A stretch of DNA of 64,000 bases from Hyphobacterium indicum (GTDB lineage: Bacteria > Pseudomonadota > Alphaproteobacteria > Caulobacterales > Maricaulaceae). The first letter of the stretch is position 1. Each line of letters begins with the position of its first letter. The stretch is taken from assembly GCF_003129605.1 (NCBI RefSeq), contig NZ_QBDX01000004.1:744001-808000 (forward strand), written 5' to 3'. Positions 1 to 9,117 of this stretch are shown here, one piece after another. Made by a program: the position numbers and the translations under genes. The notes beneath the pieces were generated by a model that was not told the origin of the DNA, ran no database searches, and worked only from the letters and a program-made list of their open reading frames with translations.

Positions 1-868
1 TCGCGATGATGGCAATGATGACGGTGAACCAGATGCCAGCTTCGCCAAAAGCAGGCCGAGCAGCTTCGGCGAGAGAATAGTCTCGCGCTTGTACGATTTC
101 ACTGATCGAGAGTGTCGACCCCACCGCGAAAGCAACAAGCATGTAGACGACAAGGCAGATCGCCAGGGAGATCATGATCGCGCGGCCAACATTCCGGTTC
201 GGGTTCTTCACTTCACCGCCGCTGTTGGTGATTGTGGTGAATCCCTTGAAGGCAAGAATAGCCAGCGCGACTCCAGCCAGAAATCCCATCGCAGTCGTTT
301 CGCCAGCGACGCCTGTATCCGCGGGTTGAAAGCTGAATCCTACTGCCCACAAGACGAGCGTCGCAAACACCAGAATCCCGCCGATCTTGGCGATGGCCGC
401 AACTTTGGACAAGCCTCCGATGATCTGATTGCCCGCAATGTTTACGAGAAAGGCAAAGACGATCAGGCCCAGCGCCAGGATGGGGATCAGCACTTCGCTT
501 TGTCCCACATCGAACAGCCGTAGCGTGTAGGTGGCAAAAGTCCGCGCCACGAGGCTCTCATTGATGATCATCGAGAAAGCCATAAGCAATGCCGCGCCGC
601 CCGTAATGGTAGCCGGCCCGTAAGCCTTCTTGAGGATCATGGCGATCCCACCGGCTGAGGGATATTTGTTGGAGACCATGATGTAGGTGTAGGCGCTGAA
701 GCCGCTGATTACGGCGGCCAGCAGAAAAGCCAACGGGAATAGCGGGCCAGACAGCTCCGCAACCTGACCTGTCAATGCGAATATTCCGGCCCCGATCATG
801 ACACCGGTACCCATCGCGACGGCTCCGGCAAGAGTCAGACTGCCTGCTTTGTATGATGCCTGCATCAT
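1..868 (-). CDS. APC-family amino acid permease (partial, C-terminus beyond window)
   Basis: Reading the minus strand from an ATGATG at 868/865 gives an uninterrupted frame to the window edge, so the gene is truncated here. The first helix carries the glycine-rich APC motif (GTGVMIGAGIF, about residues 19-29), followed by hydrophobic helices separated by short loops. This is typical of amino acid-polyamine-cation transporters of the inner membrane. An AAAGGG ribosome-binding sequence precedes the starts, and the second ATG (865) has the better spacing. The gene starts 9 bp after the methyltransferase stop, so it is probably the last visible gene of the copper operon. The substrate cannot be read from the sequence. 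Confidence 0.85.
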   Translation of the reverse strand, partial: MMQASYKAGSLTLAGAVAMGTGVMIGAGIFALTGQVAELSGPLFPLAFLLAAVISGFSAYTYIMVSNKYPSAGGIAMILKKAYGPATITGGAALLMAFSMIINESLVARTFATYTLRLFDVGQSEVLIPILALGLIVFAFLVNIAGNQIIGGLSKVAAIAKIGGILVFATLVLWAVGFSFQPADTGVAGETTAMGFLAGVALAILAFKGFTTITNSGGEVKNPNRNVGRAIMISLAICLVVYMLVAFAVGSTLSISEIVQARDYSLAEAARPAFGEAGIWFTVIIAIIA

Positions 869-876
869 TTAGCCCT

Positions 877-1551
877 TTATGGCTGTTGCATGCCGCGCGG
901 CATGGCGCGGTAGAGCGAAATCGAACCGGTGGGGGTTGGCAATGTTCGTCCCGCGTCGACCGTCAACTCGACCTCACGCATAAGTTCGGGTAAAATGCCG
1001 TCAGCATTAGGTTGGGTGTCCGCGACACCGTCGAGCATTTGGACCGTCATGCGAAACAGAGCTCGCATGACAGGGCCCTTTTGAAATCCATAGTCGGCGA
1101 TATGGATTTCGCCATTCTCGGCGAGCAGGTCGCGCATCGTAAAAAGCAATTCGCGTTTCATGGTCTCTGGCGTCTGATGAAACACCAAGCTGGAAACGAT
1201 CTTGTTCGGCTTCCAGTTCAAAGGCAGAGACGATTCAGATAAAAACCCTTCCAAAAAGCGCAAGGATTGGGTTCTTGGGTCGACCTTCGCGAGAGCACGT
1301 CCCAGCGCTGCGGTGTCGGGATCAATCCCAATGATCTCCGCCTCTGGCACGAGCTTGTTTAATTCGACGGCAAGCGTCCCGGTTCCGCATCCTACATCGA
1401 GGATCCTGTCATCTGGCGACGGGTCGATCTGTTGGATCAACGCCGAACGCCACGCCGTCTCCCGCGTCAAAGCCCGGATAACCGTATCATAAATTGGCGT
1501 CAGCCAATTATATCTCAATGGCGGCGTGTATGTGCTTTTGCTGTCTGTCAC
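877..1551 (-). CDS. Class I SAM-dependent methyltransferase
   Basis: A 224-residue soluble protein with a Rossmann-type methyltransferase fold. Motif I is [12 protein letters not shown] (about residues 52-63) and an acidic IGIDPD follows at the end of the next strand, as expected for S-adenosylmethionine binding. The overall pattern resembles UbiE-type small-molecule methyltransferases. It overlaps the copA stop by 4 bp, which implies translational coupling to the copper ATPase. The methyl acceptor is unknown. Involvement in metal or metalloid detoxification is inferred only from the neighbours, and none of the cysteine motifs of arsenite methyltransferase are visible. Confidence 0.85.
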   Translation of the reverse strand: MTDSKSTYTPPLRYNWLTPIYDTVIRALTRETAWRSALIQQIDPSPDDRILDVGCGTGTLAVELNKLVPEAEIIGIDPDTAALGRALAKVDPRTQSLRFLEGFLSESSLPLNWKPNKIVSSLVFHQTPETMKRELLFTMRDLLAENGEIHIADYGFQKGPVMRALFRMTVQMLDGVADTQPNADGILPELMREVELTVDAGRTLPTPTGSISLYRAMPRGMQQP

Positions 1552-3839
1552 AGACGCGCCCCTCGCAGCCGCAGCGAGTTCAACACAACGGAGATAGAAG
1601 ACGCACTCATGGCAAAAGCCGCAAACATTGGGCTGATGAGGATGCCGAAGAACGGGAATAGCAACCCTGCCGCAACGGGCACGCCCGCCGTATTGTAGAT
1701 CAAGGCAAAGAAAAGATTCTGACGGATATTGCCCATCGTTGCGCGGGCCAGCCGCCGCGCGCGGACAATGCCGTCGAGATTACCCTTCACAAGCGTGATT
1801 CCGGCGCTTTCAATGGCAACATCGGCGCCGGTGCCCATCGCGATACCGACATCGGCCTGGGCCAGCGCGGGCGCATCGTTCACGCCGTCTCCGGCCATGG
1901 CCACCTTGCAGCCCTTTGCTTGAAGGTCGCGAATGATCTCCGCTTTGTCGGCGGGAAGCACGTCAGCGCGGATTTCGTCTATGCCGAGCCTGGCTCCAAT
2001 GGCCTTCGCGGTGCGCTCGTTGTCGCCCGTCGCCATAATGATCCGAAAACCGAGCTGATGCAGGGCGTCCAGCGCATCAAGCGTGGTCTCCTTGATCGGG
2101 TCAGCAACACTGACAAGACCAGCGATCAACCCATCCACGACGACAAACATGACCGTCTCGCCGTCGTCTCTACGGGCATTGGCCGTCTCGGCCAGCCTTG
2201 AGCTTTCCAGGCCCATATCCGACATCAGGCGGGCATTACCGAGCGCGACTTCGCGGCCCTCGACGACGCCGCTAACGCCCTTGCCGGTGATCGCCTCAAA
2301 ATCATCAGCCTTGGCGATTGAAATGTCGCGCTCTTCGGCACCCCGTACGATGGCTTCGGCCAGCGGATGCTCTGATCCGCGCTCCAACGACGCAGCTAGA
2401 CGCAAAACCTCCGTTTCGTCATGTCCGGCTTCGGGCAAAACCGCGACCAGTTTCGGCTTGCCTTCGGTCAGCGTTCCGGTCTTGTCGACGATCAGCGTAT
2501 CGATTTTCTCAAACCGTTCGAGCGCTTCGGCGTTCTTGATCAAGACGCCGGCCTGGGCGCCGCGCCCCGTCGCCGTCATGATCGACATCGGCGTCGCCAG
2601 TCCCAGCGCACAGGGGCATGCAATGATCAGAACCGCCACTGCCGAAATCAGCGCATAGGAGAGCGCAGGCGTCGGGCCCCAGATCGCCCACGAAACAAAG
2701 GCAATAAGCGCAACACCGATGACCGCAGGTACAAATAATCCGGCCACCTGATCGGCATATTTCTGGATGGGAGCGCGGGACCGTTGGGCATTGGCCACCA
2801 TTTCCACGATCTGGGACAGCATCGTGTCTGCGCCGATGCGCGTGGCTTCAACAATCAGGCTGCCAGTGCCGTTGATCGTCGCCCCAGTCACAGCATCGCC
2901 GGTCGTTTTTTCAACCGGCATCGGCTCGCCGGAAATCATGCTCTCGTCGACCGAAGAGCGCCCTTCAACGACCCTGCCGTCCACGGGCACTTTGTCACCA
3001 GGCCGAACTCGCAAATGGTCGCCCAACTGAACGTCTTCAAGCGGGATTTCAGCTTCTGAACCATCCGGACGAATGACGAACGCCGTCTTGGCGGACAGAT
3101 CCATCAAAGCTCGAATGGCTTTGCCGGTGCCCTCGCGAGCCCGCAATTCCATCACCTGGCCCAGCAAAACCAGGACAACGATGACCGCGGCGGCCTCAAA
3201 ATAGACGCCGACATGACCGTCCGCACTGCGGAAACCGTCCGGAAAAATGCCCGGCACCAATACAGCCACAACGCTGAATATCCATGCTGCAGAGACGCCC
3301 ATCGCGATGAGCGAAAACATGTTGAGATTCAACGTACGAAATGAGTTCCAGCCGCGCTCAAGAAACGGCCAACCACACCAGAGGACGACGGGAGTGCCCA
3401 AAATCAGCTCGATCCAGAGTGTGGCGCGCTCGCCAAGAATCTCGCGAACACCAGGAAAGCCAATCAGCGGCCCCATGGTCAACACAAGAAGCGGTATGGT
3501 GAGGATCGTACCGATCCAGAAGCGCCGCGTGAAATCGACCAGTTCCGGATTGGGGCCATCTTCAACCATGGTGGCTGATTCCAGCTCCAGCCCCATACCA
3601 CACAGCGGACATGAACCGGGGTGGGTCTGGCGGACCTCCGGATGCATCGGGCAAGTATAGACAACGCCTTGATGGCCGGCCGGAACGGTATCGTATTTTT
3701 CGTTCTTTGCCGCCACGGGCGACTCAATGTCTGTCGCGCACCCCGAATGATCCTCGGCCTTTGGCGTCTTGTGTCCAGCACTGTCGGGCAGGCCTTCACC
3801 GCCGCAGCATTCGTGTTTGTGTTTGTGTTCGCGTGCCAT
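1548..3839 (-). CDS. copA: Copper-exporting P1B-type ATPase
   Basis: Pumps Cu(I) or Ag(I) from the cytosol across the inner membrane using ATP. The N-terminus is rich in His and Cys ([10 protein letters not shown]) and is followed by a YHS-like metal-binding segment (YTCPMHPEV... CPLCGMGLE) in place of a classical GMTCxxC domain. Downstream are the intramembrane CPC motif ([11 protein letters not shown]), the phosphorylation site DKTGTLTEG, the SEHPLAEA motif of metal ATPases and the [11 protein letters not shown] hinge. The start at 3839 (763 aa) is preferred over an upstream in-frame ATG at 3905, because a GAGGAG site lies just before it and the upstream start falls inside the CueR operator. 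Confidence 0.95.
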   Translation of the reverse strand: MAREHKHKHECCGGEGLPDSAGHKTPKAEDHSGCATDIESPVAAKNEKYDTVPAGHQGVVYTCPMHPEVRQTHPGSCPLCGMGLELESATMVEDGPNPELVDFTRRFWIGTILTIPLLVLTMGPLIGFPGVREILGERATLWIELILGTPVVLWCGWPFLERGWNSFRTLNLNMFSLIAMGVSAAWIFSVVAVLVPGIFPDGFRSADGHVGVYFEAAAVIVVLVLLGQVMELRAREGTGKAIRALMDLSAKTAFVIRPDGSEAEIPLEDVQLGDHLRVRPGDKVPVDGRVVEGRSSVDESMISGEPMPVEKTTGDAVTGATINGTGSLIVEATRIGADTMLSQIVEMVANAQRSRAPIQKYADQVAGLFVPAVIGVALIAFVSWAIWGPTPALSYALISAVAVLIIACPCALGLATPMSIMTATGRGAQAGVLIKNAEALERFEKIDTLIVDKTGTLTEGKPKLVAVLPEAGHDETEVLRLAASLERGSEHPLAEAIVRGAEERDISIAKADDFEAITGKGVSGVVEGREVALGNARLMSDMGLESSRLAETANARRDDGETVMFVVVDGLIAGLVSVADPIKETTLDALDALHQLGFRIIMATGDNERTAKAIGARLGIDEIRADVLPADKAEIIRDLQAKGCKVAMAGDGVNDAPALAQADVGIAMGTGADVAIESAGITLVKGNLDGIVRARRLARATMGNIRQNLFFALIYNTAGVPVAAGLLFPFFGILISPMFAAFAMSASSISVVLNSLRLRGARL

Positions 3840-3903
3840 GATCTGCGCTCCTCGATTCAACGCCGAGAATCTGACGGTTTCGACTTTTAGGTCGCGACCC
3901 TGC

Positions 3904-3924
3904 ACCTTCCAGCGGCTGGAAGGT
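3904..3924 (-). promoter_or_regulatory. CueR operator / copA promoter
   Basis: A perfect 21-bp inverted repeat with half-site ACCTTCCAGC and a single central base. On the minus strand it lies between a TTGACC -35 (overlapping the repeat edge at 3922-3927) and a weak CAGGGT -10, with a 19-bp spacer. A long spacer filled with dyad symmetry is the hallmark of MerR-family activation, and the half-sites match known CueR boxes at copA promoters. It faces copA, 65 bp from its start. Confidence 0.9.
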
Positions 3925-3971
3925 CAAGGACATATTTTAGCGACGCATTCGGTCTGAACCGCATCGATTGC

Positions 3972-4370
3972 TCAGCTGGTTTTCTCATGCCCTGAAAGGC
4001 TGTCCATAATCGGACAATCAGGACGGTGATCACCATCACAGGCACTCACAAGTTTTGAGAGAACGCGGCGGATATCCTTCAATTCTCCGAGCTTACGATC
4101 AACATCCGCGATGTGCCGTACAGCGAGTTCGCGAACATCGGCGCTGCTACGTTCATCATCGTCATAGAGCGAAAGGAGTTGCCGACAGTCGTCGAGAGAA
4201 AACCCCAGCGACCGGGATCGCGCCAAGAATGTCAACTTGTGCAGATCGGAGTCAGAAAAGCTGCGGTAGCCATTCTCGCCTCTTGCAGGCGAGAGTAAGC
4301 CGATATCCTCATAGTAGCGGATTGTCTTCGCGGGCAAACCAGTACGTCCCGAGGCTTGTTTCATATTCAT
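3972..4370 (-). CDS. cueR: MerR-family Cu(I)-responsive activator CueR
   Basis: A 132-residue regulator. It begins with the MerR winged helix-turn-helix (MNMKQASGRTGLPAKTIRYYEDIGLL), continues with a dimerisation helix, and ends with the metal-binding loop ACDGDHRPDCPI (about residues 111-122), whose two cysteines match the Cu(I) ligands of CueR. It should sense cytosolic Cu(I) and activate the copA promoter immediately downstream. Its start overlaps the cusA stop by 4 bp, so it is also made from the cus transcript. This links the periplasmic efflux genes to the sensor that controls cytosolic export. Confidence 0.92.
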   Translation of the reverse strand: MNMKQASGRTGLPAKTIRYYEDIGLLSPARGENGYRSFSDSDLHKLTFLARSRSLGFSLDDCRQLLSLYDDDERSSADVRELAVRHIADVDRKLGELKDIRRVLSKLVSACDGDHRPDCPIMDSLSGHEKTS

Positions 4371-7300
4371 TCGACCGACCTTTCGGCATCCGGATCTGCT
4401 TGGTCGATCCGCTTGGTCCGTGTGAGCACAATTTTTTGCCAGATCAGAAAAGCTGCCGGAATGACAAGCAGGGTCAGGACGGTCGCACTGGTCATTCCAC
4501 CCACCATCGGGGCTGCGATACGGCGCATGACTTCAGAGCCGGTGCCTGACCCCAACATGATCGGCAAAAGACCGGCGATTATAACGGCAACCGTCATCAT
4601 GATCGGGCGAACCCTCATCAGAGCTCCCTCAACAACCGCCTCTCGCAAATCATCCAGGGTGACATCGCGGTCCTCGCCAATAGCGATTTCTCGCCGCTTG
4701 TTCAGGGCCTGTTCGAGATAAACGATCATGATCACGCCGATTTCGACCGCGACTCCAGCGAGCGCAATGAAGCCCACGCCAACCGCCACCGACATGTTGT
4801 AGCCAAGCAGATCGAGCAACCACAAACCACCGACCAGCGATAGCGGAAGCGTACCCAGGATCAAAATCACCGGAACGATACGTTTGAAGTTCAGAAAAAG
4901 CAGAAGAACAATAATGGCAAGCGTTACCGGTACAACCAGAGAAAGTCTGGCCTGCGCGCGTTGCATGAACTCGTACTGGCCTGACCAATTGATCGAATAG
5001 CCTGGCGGCAGGTCGATTTGTTCGGTCACAGCCCGTTGGGCGTCAGCGACATAGGTTCCGATATCCACGCCGGCTATGTCGATATATATCCAGCCGTTCA
5101 GGCGCGCATTCTCGCTTCTGATCACACCCGGCCCATCGGAGATGGATATGTCTGCGACGCGGCCAAGCGGGATCTCGGCGCCGGTCGGCGTGATTAGCGG
5201 CAGAGCCCGCAATTCATCCGGTGAACCGCGGTAATCGCGGGGATAACGCAGATTGACCGGATAGCGCTCAAGGCCCTCCACACTTTCGGTGATGGTCATC
5301 CCACCGATCGCCGTGCGGACGAAATCGTGGACATCGGCTATATTCAATCCAAAGCGTGCGGCTTCTGTCCGGTTCACATCGATATTGATGAAGCGGCCGC
5401 CTGTGACGCGCTCGGCATAGACCGATGCGGTGCCTGGCACATCACCGATCACATCCTCGATCTGCTGGCCGATTTCGGCAATGACATCCAGATCAGGGCC
5501 TGAAACCTTGATGCCCACGGGCGTCTTGATCCCGGTCGCCAGCATGTCGATGCGGTTGCGGATTGGCATGATCCAGACGTCGGTCAGGCTGGGTACATCA
5601 ATGAGCGCATCTAGCTCAGCTCGAATGTCGTCCATGGTAATGCCAGGTCGCCATTCGTCGCGCGGTCGAAGCTGGATGGTCGTTTCGATCATCGTCAAGG
5701 GGGCTGGGTCCGTTGCCGTCTCGGCGCGGCCGGCCTTGCCATGGACGGTCAGGACTTCAGGCACAGTCATGATCAGCTGGTTGGTCTGTTGCAGAATTTC
5801 TGCGGCCTCGCTCGCTGAAACTCCCGGATAAGCACTCGGCATGTAAAGAAGATCACCCTCATCAAGATCCGGCATGAATTCACTACCCATGCGCGAATAG
5901 GGAATGACTGCGCTGGCCAGAGCAATCGCTGCGACAGCGATCATCAGCCAAGGGTGCTTGAGTACGCCGTTAATGAACGGCCTGTATCCGGCAATTAGCC
6001 CGCGATTGATCGGATTATTATGCTCTGGCGTGATCTTGCCGCGTACGAACCAACCCATGAGAACCGGCACAAGCGTGATCGATAATCCGGCCGCTGCGGC
6101 CATCGCATAGGTCTTGGTGAAGGCCAATGGATGAAAGAGCCGCCCTTCCTGAGCTTCCAACGCGAAAATTGGGACGAAACTGACTGTGATGATCAATAGC
6201 GAAAAGAAAAGCGCAGGCCCGACTTCGCTAGCAGCTTCGCTCACAATTCGCCATCGGTTCTCCGGTGTTAGCGGCTCACGCTCAATATGCTTGTGAAGGT
6301 TTTCAATCATCACAATGGCCGCATCAACCATGGCTCCGATAGCAATGGCGATTCCGCCGAGCGACATGATGTTCGCGTTGATGCCTTGCATGTACATGAC
6401 AATGAAGGCCGCCAGGATTCCGACAGGCAAGCTGAACAGAACGACCAATGACGAGCGAAAGTGAAAAAGGAAAATCGCGCAGACAATGATGACGATCAAA
6501 AACTCTTCGATGAGCTTTTCTTTCAGGGAATCAATGGCGCGCTCGATTAATCCCGCCCGATTGTAGGTCACGACCACTTCGACGCCCTCTGGCAGCGAAT
6601 CCTGTAACTCGTGAAGACGTTCCTCGACGCGCTCGATTGTCGCCATAGCATTCTCGCCATAGCGCATGATCACGACACCGCCGACAGCTTCACCTTCGCC
6701 ATTGAGCTCACCGACACCACGTCTGAGTTCCGGGCCAACTTGTATTTCAGCGATATCAGACAACAAAACGGGCGTGCCATTGTCACTGAGGCCGACGGGG
6801 ATGGCACGCAAATCGTCCTCGCCCTGAATATAGCCCGATGCGCGGACCATATATTCGGCCTCCGCCATTTCGATGACGCGTCCGCCTGTTTCTTGATTGC
6901 CGCGCTGAATCGCCATCCGAACATGGGAAAGCGGAATGCCATAGGCGCGCAAACGGTCGGGATCAGCGATGACTTGATACTGACGCACCATGCCGCCAAT
7001 CGTTGCGACTTCTGAAACGCCTTCAATGGTCTGTAACTCGTAGCGCAGGAACCAGTCTTGAATGCTGCGCAATTGAGAGAGGTCATGCTGGCCTGTCCGG
7101 TCGACTAAGGCGTACTGGTAAATCCAGCCCACACCCGTCGCGTCCGGCCCTAGCGCCGGTGCAGCGCCTTCGGGAAGAGTGGGCGCGACCTGACTGAGAT
7201 ACTCCAGAACCCGCGATCGGGCCCAATACAGGTCAGTTCCGTCTTCAAAAATAACGTAGACATAGCTGTCATTGAAAAAAGAGTAACCGCGAACGGTCAC

Positions 7301-7537
7301 GGCACCCGGCACAGCCAGCATGGCCGTCGTCAGCGGGTAAGTCACCTGGTCCTCGACGACCTGTGGCGTTTGGCCTGGATAGGTCGTCTTGATGATCACC
7401 TGCACATCCGAGAGGTCGGGGATCGCATCCAACGGTGTGCGTGAAAGCGACCAAATTCCCCCCGCCGTCAGGAAGCCCGCCATAAGAATAACAATGAGCC
7501 GATTGCTGATCGACCAACGGATGATAGCGGCAATCAT
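4367..7537 (-). CDS. cusA: Heavy-metal RND efflux pump CusA
   Basis: A 1056-residue inner-membrane proton antiporter of the HME-RND class. The N-terminal transmembrane helix, two large periplasmic loops and conserved helix 4 region (GGIAIAIGAMVDAAIVMIEN) are present. The methionines that bind Cu(I)/Ag(I) in CusA have visible counterparts: LLYMPS, LTMIETTIQL and NRIDMLATGIKTP. It should form a tripartite complex with the adaptor and outer-membrane channel encoded just upstream, moving Cu(I) and Ag(I) out of the periplasm. It overlaps the cusB stop by 4 bp. Length is normal for the family. Confidence 0.95.
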   Translation of the reverse strand: MIAAIIRWSISNRLIVILMAGFLTAGGIWSLSRTPLDAIPDLSDVQVIIKTTYPGQTPQVVEDQVTYPLTTAMLAVPGAVTVRGYSFFNDSYVYVIFEDGTDLYWARSRVLEYLSQVAPTLPEGAAPALGPDATGVGWIYQYALVDRTGQHDLSQLRSIQDWFLRYELQTIEGVSEVATIGGMVRQYQVIADPDRLRAYGIPLSHVRMAIQRGNQETGGRVIEMAEAEYMVRASGYIQGEDDLRAIPVGLSDNGTPVLLSDIAEIQVGPELRRGVGELNGEGEAVGGVVIMRYGENAMATIERVEERLHELQDSLPEGVEVVVTYNRAGLIERAIDSLKEKLIEEFLIVIIVCAIFLFHFRSSLVVLFSLPVGILAAFIVMYMQGINANIMSLGGIAIAIGAMVDAAIVMIENLHKHIEREPLTPENRWRIVSEAASEVGPALFFSLLIITVSFVPIFALEAQEGRLFHPLAFTKTYAMAAAAGLSITLVPVLMGWFVRGKITPEHNNPINRGLIAGYRPFINGVLKHPWLMIAVAAIALASAVIPYSRMGSEFMPDLDEGDLLYMPSAYPGVSASEAAEILQQTNQLIMTVPEVLTVHGKAGRAETATDPAPLTMIETTIQLRPRDEWRPGITMDDIRAELDALIDVPSLTDVWIMPIRNRIDMLATGIKTPVGIKVSGPDLDVIAEIGQQIEDVIGDVPGTASVYAERVTGGRFINIDVNRTEAARFGLNIADVHDFVRTAIGGMTITESVEGLERYPVNLRYPRDYRGSPDELRALPLITPTGAEIPLGRVADISISDGPGVIRSENARLNGWIYIDIAGVDIGTYVADAQRAVTEQIDLPPGYSINWSGQYEFMQRAQARLSLVVPVTLAIIVLLLFLNFKRIVPVILILGTLPLSLVGGLWLLDLLGYNMSVAVGVGFIALAGVAVEIGVIMIVYLEQALNKRREIAIGEDRDVTLDDLREAVVEGALMRVRPIMMTVAVIIAGLLPIMLGSGTGSEVMRRIAAPMVGGMTSATVLTLLVIPAAFLIWQKIVLTRTKRIDQADPDAERSVE

Positions 7538-9117
7538 TGGTGATCTCCATGTCCGGCATGGGGATCGATTTCTGTTTCAGCCTCGTCGGGTGGCATCTGG
7601 TGTGCGCCATGATCCATCGCATCATCTTCACGTGGGGCAATTGCGCTGATCCGCCAGTTGCTACCGTCTTGGCTCAGCGAGAAGGCGACGCGATCGCCGA
7701 CCGCGATGCCGTCAAGCGACACGCCCTCAAGCGTTAAGAAGGACATGCGCATCGTTGGCCAGTCGAGCGCCTCGATCGGCTCGTGCGTAATGTCGATCAT
7801 GCCGTGACCGGCCATGAGGGACTCAACCACGCCAACGCCTTCAACGGGGATGGCGCGCAAGGATGGGTCGGTCTGATGGCCTGAACCGGATATCTCGCCG
7901 GGCGGCGACATGCGAAGCATCACGCCTTGCAAGCTGGCTTCGGAATCAATGAGGAACTGGCTGGAAACGACAACCAATTCGCCAGCGGCAAGGCCCGAGA
8001 GGATTTCGACCATACCATCGGATTCCGCGCCCGTAACGACTTGGGCGGGCTGAAACCGACCCTCGCCATCTTGGATAATAACGCGCTCTGACTGGCCGGT
8101 GCGAATGACCGCTTCGCGCGGCACCATCAGGACATTGGAGCGGGGCTGCGCTTCAATCACCGCGTTGACATAGGTATCAGGACGCAAGCTCAGATCAGCA
8201 TTGTCCAGACGTATTCTGACCGGGATTGTGCGGCTCTGGGCATCGACTGTAGGATAAACGTATTCGACCTCACCAATCCACTGGCGCCCGCGTTGGGCAC
8301 CGGTTGTGATTCGGACCAATTGACCGGGTTCGATCTGCGCAATCCGGTCTTCAAACACATCGACAATCACCCAGACTTCCGTGAGATCGGCAATGGTCAT
8401 GATGTGATCTCCAGGCCGGACAAATGCTCCCTCCCTGACGGTCAGTTCGGTCACAATGCCGGCGCGGGGCGAAAGGATGTTGGTCTGTGTCGATGGGCTG
8501 CCGCGACGGGCGAGCGCTTGTATCTGTCCTCGCGACATGCCCAGTGCCGTCAGGCGCGATGCTGACGCATCAATCAGCGCCTGTCGCCCGGTTCGGACCG
8601 CTTGAAGGTATTCGCTCTGGGCCGTTGCGATATCCGGCGCGTAGATCGAAAACAGGAGATCACCAGCCTCAACTTGATCACCAATGGCGGCAACAGGCAG
8701 GCTTTCAATCCAGCCTTCAGAACGGACGTCGACAACCGATGTCAGGTCGTCGACAAGCCGGACATAGCCAACTGCGTTCACGTTCTGTGAAAAGGTTTGT
8801 CGATGGACCCGAGCCGTACGCACGCCAATATTATTGATGACGGCGGGGTTGATTTCGACATGGCTGCCGGACCCTTCCTCGCCTTCATAGACCGGAATGA
8901 GCTCCATTCCCATGGGTGAAAGGCCTGGCTCGTCACGGCGAAAGTTCGGATCCATCGGCGCAACCCAATATAGAATGCGCGGCTCATTATTGGTGGCTGA
9001 TCCGGTCGACGAACCGGCCCCCCCGCCTTCGGGGTGCAATATCAGCATGGCGCCAATGCCAGCTAGCAAACCCAATAAGAACAGCGAGACTCCAAATATC
9101 ATCCAGGCCTGTTTCAT
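7534..9117 (-). CDS. cusB: RND periplasmic adaptor CusB with N-terminal metal-binding segment and C-terminal CusF-like domain
   Basis: A 527-residue membrane-fusion protein. After an N-terminal transmembrane anchor comes a heavy-metal-binding segment (YWVAPMDPNFRRDEPG... SPMGMELIPVY), then barrel-sandwich and beta-barrel adaptor domains. Residues from about 435 to the end (HEPIEALDWPTMRMSF) match CusF, including the His, Trp and two Met residues that cage Cu(I). The tail ends in a His-rich stretch (DPHAGHGDH). In E. coli CusF is a separate protein, but here the metallochaperone is fused to the adaptor. The gene is coupled to cusC and cusA by 4-bp overlaps. Confidence 0.93.
   Translation of the reverse strand: MKQAWMIFGVSLFLLGLLAGIGAMLILHPEGGGAGSSTGSATNNEPRILYWVAPMDPNFRRDEPGLSPMGMELIPVYEGEEGSGSHVEINPAVINNIGVRTARVHRQTFSQNVNAVGYVRLVDDLTSVVDVRSEGWIESLPVAAIGDQVEAGDLLFSIYAPDIATAQSEYLQAVRTGRQALIDASASRLTALGMSRGQIQALARRGSPSTQTNILSPRAGIVTELTVREGAFVRPGDHIMTIADLTEVWVIVDVFEDRIAQIEPGQLVRITTGAQRGRQWIGEVEYVYPTVDAQSRTIPVRIRLDNADLSLRPDTYVNAVIEAQPRSNVLMVPREAVIRTGQSERVIIQDGEGRFQPAQVVTGAESDGMVEILSGLAAGELVVVSSQFLIDSEASLQGVMLRMSPPGEISGSGHQTDPSLRAIPVEGVGVVESLMAGHGMIDITHEPIEALDWPTMRMSFLTLEGVSLDGIAVGDRVAFSLSQDGSNWRISAIAPREDDAMDHGAHQMPPDEAETEIDPHAGHGDHQ

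Noticed and set aside
3840-3905. copA starting at the upstream in-frame ATG (3905)
   Set aside because: That codon lies inside the CueR operator, upstream of or at the transcription start, and has no ribosome-binding site.
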